From an uncultured Blautia sp. (GTDB taxonomy: Bacteria; Bacillota; Clostridia; Lachnospirales; Lachnospiraceae), in the NCBI GenBank assembly GCA_934394545.1, contig CAKRRG010000024.1:1-39633 (forward strand): DNA of 39,633 bases, in the 5' to 3' direction. The position numbers were made by a program, and so were the translations under genes. Numbering within the stretch: the first letter of the stretch is position 1; the number at the start of each line of letters is the position of its first letter. Of the stretch, positions 9,195 through 16,910 are shown in pieces. The notes under the pieces are model-generated. The model had not been told where the DNA came from and searched no databases. It worked only from the letters and a program-made list of their open reading frames with translations.

Positions 9195-9222
9195 GCATAT
9201 TTTCAGACTTTTTGCATAATCT
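9195..9222 (+). promoter_or_regulatory. Putative sigma-E-type sporulation promoter of the YlmC/YmxH gene
   Basis: GCATATT (9195-9201), a 13-bp spacer and CATAATCT (9215-9222) match the Bacillus sigma-E consensus (kmATATT, 13-14 bp, CATACAnT) at all -35 positions and six of eight -10 positions. It starts 11 bp from the divergent nrdR -35 box. The start codon is only about 15 nt past the predicted start of transcription. Confidence 0.5.
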
Positions 9223-9243
9223 CATTAAAAACAGGTATTTTTT

Positions 9244-9501
9244 ATGCGTATCTGCGAATTAAAACAAAAAGAAGTAATCAACATTTGTACCTGCCGTACG
9301 CTTGGATGTCCGGTGGATGTGGAATTCAACTGCGAAACCGGATGCATCACTGCCCTGGTAGTCCCGGATCCCGGCAGCTTCTGTTTCTGCTTCTGGAAGC
9401 CAGACAGCGAATATGTGATTCCATGGAACTGTATCCGTCAGATTGGAGATGACATCATTCTGGTAGAAGTTGATGAAAAGCGTTTAGTTAACCGAGGTTA
9501 A
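9244..9501 (+). CDS. YlmC/YmxH family sporulation protein (PRC-barrel)
   Basis: This small 85-residue protein of the YlmC/YmxH family has a single PRC-barrel-like beta domain. It has several cysteines (ICTCRTLGCP, CETGC, CFCF) and a C-terminal IGDDIILVEVD strand. Family members are linked to sporulation by regulon and neighbourhood, with no known biochemical role. The ribosome site is weak (ACAGG, 8-9 nt upstream). It sits just upstream of sigG in the same direction, as commonly seen in Clostridia, and a sigma-E-like promoter precedes it. Confidence 0.88.
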   Translation: MRICELKQKEVINICTCRTLGCPVDVEFNCETGCITALVVPDPGSFCFCFWKPDSEYVIPWNCIRQIGDDIILVEVDEKRLVNRG

Positions 9502-9557
9502 TGTATAAAACTGTCAAGGGCTATTATTTTTTAAATTTTTAAGAAAACAGAATATTT

Positions 9558-9619
9558 CTCCTTCGGCATGAGAATCATTGTTACTACACCGGCATTTGTT
9601 TACTCATGCAGAAAAGGAG
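9558..9619 (+). promoter_or_regulatory. sigG leader hairpin that can sequester the ribosome-binding site
   Basis: CTCCTT (9558-9563) complements the SD core AAGGAG (9614-9619), and just inside it GCATGAG (9566-9572) complements CTCATGC (9603-9609). Together they make a 13-bp composite stem with a 2x4 internal loop and a 30-nt apical loop, burying the sigG SD. RBS-occluding leader structure has been reported for sigG of Bacillus subtilis. Here the structure is predicted from sequence only. Confidence 0.6.
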
Positions 9620-9629
9620 GATTCAGGAA

Positions 9630-10409
9630 ATGGCACTTAACAAAGTTGAAATATGCGGAGTTAATACATCGAAGCTTCCCATACTAAAAGCAGAAGAAAA
9701 AGAAGAGCTTTTTCGCAGAATCAAACAGGGTGACGAAGAAGCGCGAGAACTGTACATCAAGGGAAATCTGCGGCTTGTACTCAGCGTGATCAAGCGTTTC
9801 TCAAACAGCAGTGAAAATATGGACGATCTTTTTCAGATTGGCTGCATCGGTCTTATAAAAGCAATTGACAATTTTGACACTACATTAAATGTTAAATTTT
9901 CTACTTATGCAGTGCCTATGATCGTCGGGGAAATCAGACGCTATCTTAGGGACAACAACAGCATACGGGTGAGCAGGTCTCTTCGGGATATTGCTTACCG
10001 GGCTATTTATGCCAAAGAGTCCTATATGAAGGCCAATCTGAGAGAACCTACGATTGCAGAAATTGCCAGTGAGATCGGCATTGAGAAAGAAATGATCGTA
10101 TATGCCATGGATGCCATTCAGAATCCGGTAAGTCTCTTTGAACCGGTCTATACGGAAGGTGGAGACACCCTTTATGTGATGGACCAGATTAGTGATAAGA
10201 AGAATAAAGAGGAAAACTGGGTGGAAAATCTGTCTCTTCGGGAAGCCATCAATCGGCTGAATAAGCGAGAACGTCACATCATCGATCTTCGCTTCTACGA
10301 GGGCAAAACACAGATGGAGGTGGCAGAGGAAATCGGAATTTCCCAGGCTCAGGTCAGCCGTCTGGAAAAAAATGCACTGAAAACCATGCGAAACTATCTG
10401 CGGGCATAG
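9630..10409 (+). CDS. sigG: RNA polymerase sporulation sigma factor SigG
   Basis: Forespore-specific late sigma factor of the sigma-70 family. The 259-residue protein begins MALNKVEICGVNTSKLP, the SigG signature, then region 2 (NLRLVLSVIKRF, DDLFQIGCIGLIKAIDNFD, KFSTYAVPMIVGEIRRYLRDN), region 3 and region 4 (GKTQMEVAEEIGISQAQVSRLEKNAL, helix-turn-helix). I use ATG 9630 because AAAGGAGG lies 9 nt upstream and family homology starts here. An in-frame ATG at 9606 lies upstream of that site, within the hairpin. No convincing sigma-F promoter was found at 9502-9557, so read-through from the YlmC/YmxH gene is possible. Confidence 0.95.
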   Translation: MALNKVEICGVNTSKLPILKAEEKEELFRRIKQGDEEARELYIKGNLRLVLSVIKRFSNSSENMDDLFQIGCIGLIKAIDNFDTTLNVKFSTYAVPMIVGEIRRYLRDNNSIRVSRSLRDIAYRAIYAKESYMKANLREPTIAEIASEIGIEKEMIVYAMDAIQNPVSLFEPVYTEGGDTLYVMDQISDKKNKEENWVENLSLREAINRLNKRERHIIDLRFYEGKTQMEVAEEIGISQAQVSRLEKNALKTMRNYLRA

Positions 10410-10418
10410 CTGCATAAA

Positions 10419-10450
10419 GGGACTTCCCCGATTTCACACAAAGAAGTCCC
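10419..10450. terminator. Hairpin between convergent sigG and PPK2 genes
   Basis: GGGACTTC (10419-10426) and GAAGTCCC (10443-10450) form a perfect 8-bp stem with a 16-nt loop in the 50-bp convergent gap. No U-tract follows on either strand, so it is at best a weak terminator. Confidence 0.4.
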
Positions 10451-10459
10451 AATTACATA

Positions 10460-11929
10460 TTATCCTAACGCTTTCTCCAACTCTTTTACTACGATCTTAA
10501 GCGCCTTGATCCTGGCATATTTCTTATCTACAGATTCCAGAACATGCCATGGTGCATATGCCGTACTGGTCTTTGCAAGCATTTCATCGACTGCCCCTTC
10601 ATAAGCATCCCATTTCTCACGGTTACGCCAGTCTTCGTCGGTGATCTTCCACTGTTTTTCCGGATTGTTCTGGCGGTCCGTAAAACGGGCCAGCTGGGTG
10701 TCCTTGTCAATCTGAACCCAGAATTTAATGATCACGGCACCCCAGTCAGACAGTTCTTTCTCAAATTCATTGATCTCGTTGTAAGCACGTTTCCAGTCGT
10801 TTTCGCTGCAGAAGCCTTCCAGCCGTTCTACCATTACACGGCCATACCAGGTACGGTCGAAGATTGCAATGTGGCCGTCTTTTGGAAGTCTGGTCCAGAA
10901 ACGCCAGAGATAATGACGGGCTTTTTCATGAGGCTCAGGGCTTGCAATGGGATGGACCTCAAAGCCACGAGGGTCAAGTGCTTCTGTGATTCGTTTGACA
11001 TTTCCACCCTTTCCGGCTGCATCCCATCCCTCATAGGTAATGATCACAGGCACTCTCTTGCGATACAGGCGGTTATGCAGCTCTCCCAGCTTCTTCTGAA
11101 GATGCTTTAACTCTTTCTTATATTCCTCTTCTTCTATTGTTTTGTCTGCCAGTTCGATTTCCGAAAGCTTGGGCATTTTCTCAAGTGGAAAAACATTGGG
11201 AAGAAGGGGCGCGCTATGGGCACTGTTCTGCAACGCTACCTCAATGTTATTCACCATGGTCTCAAGAACCTGAAGTTCTGCAAAATTACGGTCTTTTGCA
11301 TCAATGATATACCATGGTGCGATTGAAGTATTGGTGTCTGTCAGATAACGGTCAAAAATCTTCTGGCAACGTTTATAATGCTCATTCTGCCATTTATCAA
11401 ACTCATTTACACGCCACTTTGTATCGTGATCTTTATAAAGATTTTCCATGCGATGCGTCTGTTCTTTTTTATCGATCTGCATAAAAAATTTCAGCACCAG
11501 ATAGCCGTTATCGGTCAGCTGCCGCTCAAAGTGCTTAATGCTCTCGATTCGACTGGCATAATCCTCTTCCTCCATACCGTTCAGACAATCCTTACAGGTC
11601 TGCTCCATCCAGCCTGCATCCAGAAATGTAAATTTACCGGCTTCCGGAATCTGGTTGAAATAGCGGTATAGAAATGGTCTTCGCAGCTCGTCCTCTGTAG
11701 GCTTTGACATAGTTGCTACTTTAAAGAAACGGGGATCAATGTATTTGATCACTCTGCCGATGGTGCTTCCCTTACCGGACGCGCCCCAGCCTTCAAAAAG
11801 TACCAGCACCGGCAGCTTGTGTTCTTTCAGCTTCATCTGCTGCCGATACAGCTTCTCTCCGGCTTCTTTAATCCGTTTCTTCAGTTCCTCTTTTTCCGGA
11901 ATCTCCTCCGGGATCCAGGTTTTCAGCAT
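10460..11929 (-). CDS. Two-domain polyphosphate kinase 2 (polyphosphate:AMP phosphotransferase type)
   Basis: PPK2 enzymes transfer phosphate between polyphosphate and nucleotides. The 489-residue protein has two PPK2 domains (about 1-240 and 260-489), the class II arrangement known for polyP:AMP phosphotransferase, which makes ADP. The C-terminal copy has an intact Walker A EGWDAAGKGG (300-309) and lid/Walker B region FDRTWYGR (357-364). The N-terminal copy reads EGWGASGKGS (46-55), lacking the Asp, and LDAGWME instead of FDRTWY, so the second domain is probably the catalytic one. ATG 11929 has AAGGAGGA 7 nt upstream; a longer frame would begin at TTG 11968. It is convergent with sigG. Confidence 0.92.
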   Translation of the reverse strand: MLKTWIPEEIPEKEELKKRIKEAGEKLYRQQMKLKEHKLPVLVLFEGWGASGKGSTIGRVIKYIDPRFFKVATMSKPTEDELRRPFLYRYFNQIPEAGKFTFLDAGWMEQTCKDCLNGMEEEDYASRIESIKHFERQLTDNGYLVLKFFMQIDKKEQTHRMENLYKDHDTKWRVNEFDKWQNEHYKRCQKIFDRYLTDTNTSIAPWYIIDAKDRNFAELQVLETMVNNIEVALQNSAHSAPLLPNVFPLEKMPKLSEIELADKTIEEEEYKKELKHLQKKLGELHNRLYRKRVPVIITYEGWDAAGKGGNVKRITEALDPRGFEVHPIASPEPHEKARHYLWRFWTRLPKDGHIAIFDRTWYGRVMVERLEGFCSENDWKRAYNEINEFEKELSDWGAVIIKFWVQIDKDTQLARFTDRQNNPEKQWKITDEDWRNREKWDAYEGAVDEMLAKTSTAYAPWHVLESVDKKYARIKALKIVVKELEKALG

Positions 11930-12024
11930 AAACACATCCTCCTTATGCACTATTATTTTCAAACGCAAAGCAAGTTTTCTGTCAAAAGCAAGTTCTATTT
12001 TCTTATTTTCGTCTTGTTTTCTGC

Positions 12025-12033
12025 ATTATAACA
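12025..12033 (-). promoter_or_regulatory. Possible extended -10 promoter for the PPK2 gene
   Basis: On the minus strand TGTTATAAT (TGnTATAAT) is a perfect extended -10. No good -35 lies at the right distance. The leader would be about 90 nt. Confidence 0.4.
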
Positions 12034-12145
12034 TAATCTTTCCCATTTTGCAGTATCTTCTATACAATCTGATATTTTTGTGTTATCATTATAAATTATA
12101 TTTTTCGTAAATCAAATATTCAAACTTACCAAAGGAGGAATTCCC

Positions 12146-12739
12146 ATGCCCTTATCCGTCTTCATAGAAATGACCCTGTCTGCCATCCTCACTGTCTGGT
12201 CGCCTGGACCAAATAATATCCTCTTGCTGTCCACAGCCAGCAAATACGGTGTTTCCGGTAATATGCGCTTTATGAACGGAATCTGGAGTGGCTCTCTTAC
12301 TTTAATGTGTCTATCCGGACTGTTCTGCAGTACTCTTGGAAAAATCATTCCGGGGATCCAGCCGGTTATGAAATATCTTGGCGCAGCTTATGTACTTTAT
12401 CTTGCCTGGCAGACCTGGCGCAGGCTTCCGCCTTCCGGCAATGTAAAGGACCAAAAGCCAACCTGGCTCATGGGCTTCTTCCTGCAGCTGATAAATGTGA
12501 AAATCATCATCTATGGTCTGACTATGTTTTCCGCTTATATTCTGCCATACGAAACAAGAGTTCCTATGCTGTTTTGCTTCGCCGTATATCTGATGTTTCT
12601 TGGTGCCCTTGGAAATCTGATCTGGGCTTTTGCAGGAAATATACTGAAGAGATTCTACAGCAGCCATTATAAGCTGATGAATGGGATCATGGCCTTACTG
12701 CTGGTGTGGTGTTCTCTCAGGATTACCGGACTGCTGTAA
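12146..12739 (+). CDS. LysE/RhtB family amino acid exporter
   Basis: A 197-residue membrane protein with about six hydrophobic helices. It has the LysE-family motif TVWSPGPNNILLLSTAS in the first reentrant/helix region, GVSGNMRFMNGIWSG, and KYLGAAYVLYLAWQTWR before the cytoplasmic loop. Family members export lysine, threonine, homoserine or other neutral amino acids from the cytoplasm. The specific substrate cannot be read here and no LysG-type regulator is adjacent. The start follows AAAGGAGGAATTCCC. It is convergent with the TRAP operon, separated by a 17-bp perfect inverted repeat. Confidence 0.88.
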   Translation: MPLSVFIEMTLSAILTVWSPGPNNILLLSTASKYGVSGNMRFMNGIWSGSLTLMCLSGLFCSTLGKIIPGIQPVMKYLGAAYVLYLAWQTWRRLPPSGNVKDQKPTWLMGFFLQLINVKIIIYGLTMFSAYILPYETRVPMLFCFAVYLMFLGALGNLIWAFAGNILKRFYSSHYKLMNGIMALLLVWCSLRITGLL

Positions 12740-12756
12740 GATACCATTTTTAACGA

Positions 12757-12799
12757 ACACCTCCCGGAATGTGTTTCATATCCACATTCCGGGAGGTGT
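12757..12799. terminator. 17-bp perfect inverted repeat between LysE and TRAP genes
   Basis: The arms at 12757-12773 and 12783-12799 (ACACCTCCCGGAATGTG and its complement) are perfect, with a 9-nt loop, and lie between the two convergent stop codons. There is no good U-tract on either strand, but stem strength and position suggest a bidirectional terminator. Confidence 0.6.
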
Positions 12800-12862
12800 C
12801 TATTGGGGCACTATTCGATTTATAAGTCATATGCATCGGGGGATGATGCACATTCACGCAAT

Positions 12863-14794
12863 TTACTTAAAGGCGTCTACCAGTTCCTGGCCATCGTCAT
12901 AGCCCTGGTTTTTCAGTTCTTTTACAAACCAGTCATCCACACCCTCTACCGCTTTTTTGAAGGAATCAATATCCATATCTTCTTTTTCCGTAAAGGTCAC
13001 ACCGTTTTTCTCTTCCCAGCGGCTCATGATCTCAGCATCACTGGAACGGTTGATATAACGCTCATATTCTACTGCCATTCTTCCGGCTTTATCTACAACA
13101 GCCTGCTGTTCAGGAGTCAAGCCATCATAAATATCCTGGTTGATACAGAAGAACAGACAGTCATAGATGGCATCCCACATGGAGCAGTATGGCTGAACCT
13201 CCTGTACGCTGGCTGCATCAATTGCAGGCAGTGGATTTTCCTGACCCTCAACGGTGTTCTGCTGAAGAGCTGTGTAAGTCTCGGACCAGTTCAGGTTGGT
13301 TGCGTCTGCACCCCACCTCTTATAGCATTCCATAAGAAGATTGGAGCCTGCAACACGGATTTTCAGGTTTTTCATATCGTCCACAGATTTTACTTCGCGG
13401 ACGCTGTTTGTCAGCTCACGGAAACCATTCTCTGCAATACCCATGCAATGCAGTCCGTATTCACTGAGGATTTCTTTCATCTTATCTCCTGCAGTGCCAT
13501 CGAATTTGGCATCTGCATCTTCTACCGAATCATAAATAAACGGCAGGGAGACCACATTGAATCTTGGGTCAAAGGCTGAATAGATCAGGTTGGAATGCAT
13601 GGAAATCTGTACCGGATCTCCATTCATCAGCGCCTGGATTCCTTCGGACTGGTTTCCGTTGGTCAGCTGATCGGCTGCATAAATATTTACTTTTACTTTT
13701 CCACCTGTGGCTTTTTCCATCAATTCGCCAAACTTACGTCCGCCGTCAGCCCAGGTAGACGTCTCGGTTGTAGAGCATGCAAAGTTCCAGGTAGTTTCTT
13801 CCCAGCTAAGGTCACTGTAATCACCGATTCCGGTAAATGTCTCAACCAGCTCCTCTGCATCGTCATAGCCCTGTTTCTTCAGTTCCTCAATAAACCATTC
13901 ATCTACACCATCTACCGCTTCCTTGAAGGAATCAATGTCCATATCCTCTTTTGCAGTGAAGGTTACACCGTTTTTCTCTTCCCAGCGGTTCATGATTTCC
14001 TCATCACCGGAACGGTTGATGTAACGCTCGTATTCCACAGCCTTCTGTCCTGCCTCGTCTACAACAGCCTGCTGTTCCGGAGTCAGTCCATCATAGATTT
14101 CCTGATTGATACAGAAAAACAGACAGTCATAAATGGCATCCCACATAGAGCAGTATGGCTGAACCTCCTGTACGCTGGCTGCATCAATTGCAGGAAGCGG
14201 GTTCTCCTGACCTTCAACGGTATTCTGCTGAAGGGCTGTATAAGTCTCAGACCAGTTCAGGTTGGTTGCGTCTGCTCCCCATCTCTTATAGCATTCCATA
14301 AGAAGATTGGAACCGGCAACACGGATTTTCAGGTTCTTCATATCGTCTACGGATTTTACTTCGCGGACACTGTTTGTCAGCTCACGGAAACCATTCTCTG
14401 CAATACCCATGCAGTGCAGTCCGTACTCGCTGAGGATTTCTTTTAATTTTTCACCGGCTTCTCCGTCAAATTTGGCATCTGCATCTTCTACAGAGTCATA
14501 AATAAACGGCAGAGAAACTACGTTAAATCTTGGATCAAATGCAGAATAGATCAGGTTGGAATGCATGGAAATCTGTACCGGATCTCCATTCATCAAGGCC
14601 TGGATACCCTCAGACTGGTTTCCGTTGGTCAGCTGATCGGCTGCATAAATATTTACTTTTACTTTTCCACCTGTGGCTTTTTCCATCAGCTCGCCAAACT
14701 TACGTCCGCCGTCAGCCCAGGTAGAAGTCTCGGTTGTGGAGCATGCAAAGTTCCAGGTGGTTTCTTCCCAGCCAAGGTCGCTGTAATCTCCAAT
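12863..14794 (-). repeat. 966-bp in-frame tandem duplication encoding the two DctP domains
   Basis: Copy 1 is 13829-14794 and copy 2 is 12863-13828, joined without a linker gap. Of the 321 aligned residues about 23 differ: only four in the first 231 residues, nineteen in the last 90. The strong clustering suggests recent gene conversion over the 5' two thirds. Confidence 0.9.
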
Positions 14795-16180
14795 CTCGTT
14801 GAAGGACTGATTCTCATCTCCCGCTGCAGTGGCTGTCACAGAACTGCTGTCATCCGAAGAAGCATCACCGGAATAAGCGCCGTTCTTTGCAAGGGCTTTT
14901 GGAAGGGCTGTTGATGTTACCGGAACGTAAGTCACTACAAGAAGCACCGCAATGCAGGCTACCAGCATAGGCATAACTGCTTTGGAAATCTCCTGAAGAG
15001 TAACCTCCATTCCCTTTTTGATCTTAATTCCGATCGCAACAAAAAGGTTGACACCAACCGGAGGTGTTACCTGACCGATTGCAAGGTTTACCGTTGCCAG
15101 AACACCAAAGGCCACCACGTCATATCCAAGGGCTTTGCATACCGGAAGCATAACCGGAATGAAAATATACATGGCAGAGTTTGCGTCGATGAAGCAGCCT
15201 GCGATCAGGAAGATCACGTTTACGATTAGAAGGAAGGTAAACTGGTTATGTGCAATGCTTCCAAGCAATTCAGAAGCAGCATCTGCAATGCCAAATTTCG
15301 TACATACATAGGAAAACAGGGAAGCACATGCTACGATCAGCATGATTCCACCGGTTGTTTTTGCGGAATCCACGCAAAGATCAAACAGGTCTTTGATTTT
15401 CACCTCTTTGTAAATTACCATACCTACAAACAAGCCATATACAACAGATACTGCTGCTGCCTCAGTAGGGGTAAAGATACCGCCGTAAATACCGCCAAGA
15501 ATGATGATCGGCATTAAGAATCCCCAGAAAGCATCCTTAAATGCATCCCAGCGCTCTTTTGCAGTGGCTTTCTTCTTAGCCGGCTGAATGCCTTTTTTTC
15601 TGGCTTCTACCATAACCACGATTACAAGAGCAACGCCCATGAGGATTCCAGGTACGATTCCGGCCATGAACATATCTGCGATGGAAACGCCTGTGATAGA
15701 GGCGTATACAACGAAGGCAATACTTGGCGGAATGACAATGGCGATGGAACTTGAAGTGGCCATCAATGCTGTGGAAAAGGGAGCACTAAAGCCTCCTCTT
15801 TCTACCATAGCAGGCACCAGAACTGCTCCAAGAGCGGCTACGGTAGCAGGACCGGAACCGGAGATTGCACCAAAGAAGCAGGCTACGATAACGCACACGA
15901 TCGCGATACCGCCTCTTCTGTGTCCTACACAGGTATCAACGAATTTTACAAGTCTTTTGGAAATTCCGGCCTTCGCCATAATATTACCGGAAAGTACAAA
16001 AAACGGAATTGCCAGAAGAAGGAATTTACTGATTCCGGCATACATATTTGTTGCCACAATGGTAAGGGATGTTCCGGAGTACAAAATCGCACACACCGAA
16101 GACAATCCCAGACAGATTGCAATGGGAACACCCATGATCAGGAAAATAAAAAATGAAATAAAAAGAACCGCACTTATCAT
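12863..16180 (-). CDS. TRAP transporter fusion: DctM permease with two C-terminal DctP substrate-binding domains
   Basis: A single 1105-residue protein. Residues 1-425 are a complete DctM large permease of multiple TM helices, with LAIPFFVLSGNIMAKAGISKR, GAISGSGPATVAALG and TPPVGVNLFVA motifs. A Ser/Asp/Ala-rich linker (about 430-462) leads to two tandem DctP solute-binding domains, 463-784 and 785-1105, with a period of 322 residues. The copies share about 93 percent identity. Both keep the DctP ligand-Arg segment LKIRVAGSN and the TYTALQQNTVEGQENP motif. Neither has its own signal peptide, so the last TM helix must deliver them outside. It starts directly after the DctQ stop, using AAGGAGG within dctQ. 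The operon lies behind a T-box. Substrate unknown; probably amino-acid-related. Confidence 0.92.
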   Translation of the reverse strand: MISAVLFISFFIFLIMGVPIAICLGLSSVCAILYSGTSLTIVATNMYAGISKFLLLAIPFFVLSGNIMAKAGISKRLVKFVDTCVGHRRGGIAIVCVIVACFFGAISGSGPATVAALGAVLVPAMVERGGFSAPFSTALMATSSSIAIVIPPSIAFVVYASITGVSIADMFMAGIVPGILMGVALVIVVMVEARKKGIQPAKKKATAKERWDAFKDAFWGFLMPIIILGGIYGGIFTPTEAAAVSVVYGLFVGMVIYKEVKIKDLFDLCVDSAKTTGGIMLIVACASLFSYVCTKFGIADAASELLGSIAHNQFTFLLIVNVIFLIAGCFIDANSAMYIFIPVMLPVCKALGYDVVAFGVLATVNLAIGQVTPPVGVNLFVAIGIKIKKGMEVTLQEISKAVMPMLVACIAVLLVVTYVPVTSTALPKALAKNGAYSGDASSDDSSSVTATAAGDENQSFNEIGDYSDLGWEETTWNFACSTTETSTWADGGRKFGELMEKATGGKVKVNIYAADQLTNGNQSEGIQALMNGDPVQISMHSNLIYSAFDPRFNVVSLPFIYDSVEDADAKFDGEAGEKLKEILSEYGLHCMGIAENGFRELTNSVREVKSVDDMKNLKIRVAGSNLLMECYKRWGADATNLNWSETYTALQQNTVEGQENPLPAIDAASVQEVQPYCSMWDAIYDCLFFCINQEIYDGLTPEQQAVVDEAGQKAVEYERYINRSGDEEIMNRWEEKNGVTFTAKEDMDIDSFKEAVDGVDEWFIEELKKQGYDDAEELVETFTGIGDYSDLSWEETTWNFACSTTETSTWADGGRKFGELMEKATGGKVKVNIYAADQLTNGNQSEGIQALMNGDPVQISMHSNLIYSAFDPRFNVVSLPFIYDSVEDADAKFDGTAGDKMKEILSEYGLHCMGIAENGFRELTNSVREVKSVDDMKNLKIRVAGSNLLMECYKRWGADATNLNWSETYTALQQNTVEGQENPLPAIDAASVQEVQPYCSMWDAIYDCLFFCINQDIYDGLTPEQQAVVDKAGRMAVEYERYINRSSDAEIMSRWEEKNGVTFTEKEDMDIDSFKKAVEGVDDWFVKELKNQGYDDGQELVDAFK

Positions 16181-16678
16181 TTATTTATCCTCCTTTTTCA
16201 GATTGCCTGTACAATAGTCCAGACAGTATTCAATAAAATGCAAAATCATACATCCTGATCCAATGGGAACAAAAGACCAGAAAATCCACTCCGGCCAGTT
16301 CAGGACAAATGTCCTTTTTCCGTTTTCCAGCTGTGTGATTACTTTGTCCATGCCGAACCAGAACAAAATAGCGGTAAAAACAATACACAAAACAGTTGTA
16401 ATAATTACAGATGGTTTTTTCAGCTTCTCCGGAAGACGGTCTGTAACAAGAGACAGATTCACCAGCTCTCCTTCGCGGCAGGCAAGTGCTGCAGCCATTA
16501 AGGTAATCAGTACAAAAACTGCAACAACCAGTTCCTCGGTAAAGGACCAGGAACGGTGGATGACTTTACGGGAAAAAACGTTTCCTACAGTCAGGATCAG
16601 GATCAGCAGCGTGGAAATTACAAGAATACAATTTTCTACTGCTGCGACTCCATTCATGATTTTTTTGAAGACTTTCAT
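16181..16678 (-). CDS. TRAP transporter small permease, DctQ
   Basis: A 165-residue protein with four predicted membrane helices (about 15-38, 47-68, 86-110, 128-150). The DctQ-typical region is NVFSRKVIHRSWSFTEELVVAVFVLITLMAAALACREG, given here as its bounds 33-70. DctQ clamps DctM in ion-driven TRAP transporters. The start follows AAGGAGGAGAGAGC, and its last codons carry the ribosome site of the downstream permease fusion, with adjoining stop and start. No separate dctP gene is present, consistent with the binding domains being fused to DctM. Confidence 0.9.
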   Translation of the reverse strand: MKVFKKIMNGVAAVENCILVISTLLILILTVGNVFSRKVIHRSWSFTEELVVAVFVLITLMAAALACREGELVNLSLVTDRLPEKLKKPSVIITTVLCIVFTAILFWFGMDKVITQLENGKRTFVLNWPEWIFWSFVPIGSGCMILHFIEYCLDYCTGNLKKEDK

Positions 16679-16694
16679 GCTCTCTCCTCCTTGG

Positions 16695-16836
16695 GTTACT
16701 GTTCACTTCGTTCACAGTAACCGCTTCGCGATGCACAGAAATCATGCATAGCATGATTTCGCGCCGCAACTCTCGGGTTTTCTGTGAACTTTGTTCACAA
16801 AAAACACCTCGCGGAATACTACCTGTGAACAGTTAC
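16695..16836. repeat. Palindrome-rich 142-bp intergenic element
   Basis: The element is bounded by 12-bp inverted ends (16695-16706 and 16825-16836, 11 of 12 matching). It contains three nested hairpins: a 9-bp stem at 16694-16722, a perfect 10-bp stem with an ATA loop at 16738-16760, and TGTGAAC-TTT-GTTCACA at 16783-16799. It lies between the T-box terminator and dctQ, so it is inside the transcribed leader of the TRAP operon. No ORF is evident within it. Confidence 0.6.
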
Positions 16837-16877
16837 TTTGGCTTTTTTGTCAGGTTTTCGTCTTTTATATGTGGAAA

Positions 16878-16910
16878 CAAAAAAAGCCCGTCCCTAAACT
16901 AGGGACGGAC
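16878..16910 (-). terminator. T-box intrinsic terminator
   Basis: GTCCGTCCCTA and TAGGGACGGGC (16886-16910) form a strong stem followed by at least seven U residues (16878-16885). Its 5' arm overlaps the 3' arm of the antiterminator, giving the expected mutually exclusive pair. Confidence 0.9.

Noticed and set aside
9502..9557. Sigma-F-type promoter for sigG
   Set aside because: GTATA at 9503 and GGCTATTAT at 9519 resemble the two boxes but the spacing is about four bases too short; not supported.
12803..14446. Two long plus-strand frames (258 and 283 codons) opposite the DctP repeats, similar to each other
   Set aside because: Their similarity comes from the duplicated sense gene; no ribosome site and no recognisable domain.
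16566..16769. 67-codon minus-strand frame overlapping the dctQ start
   Set aside because: It starts at TTG inside the palindromic element, has no ribosome site, and runs out of frame with dctQ.
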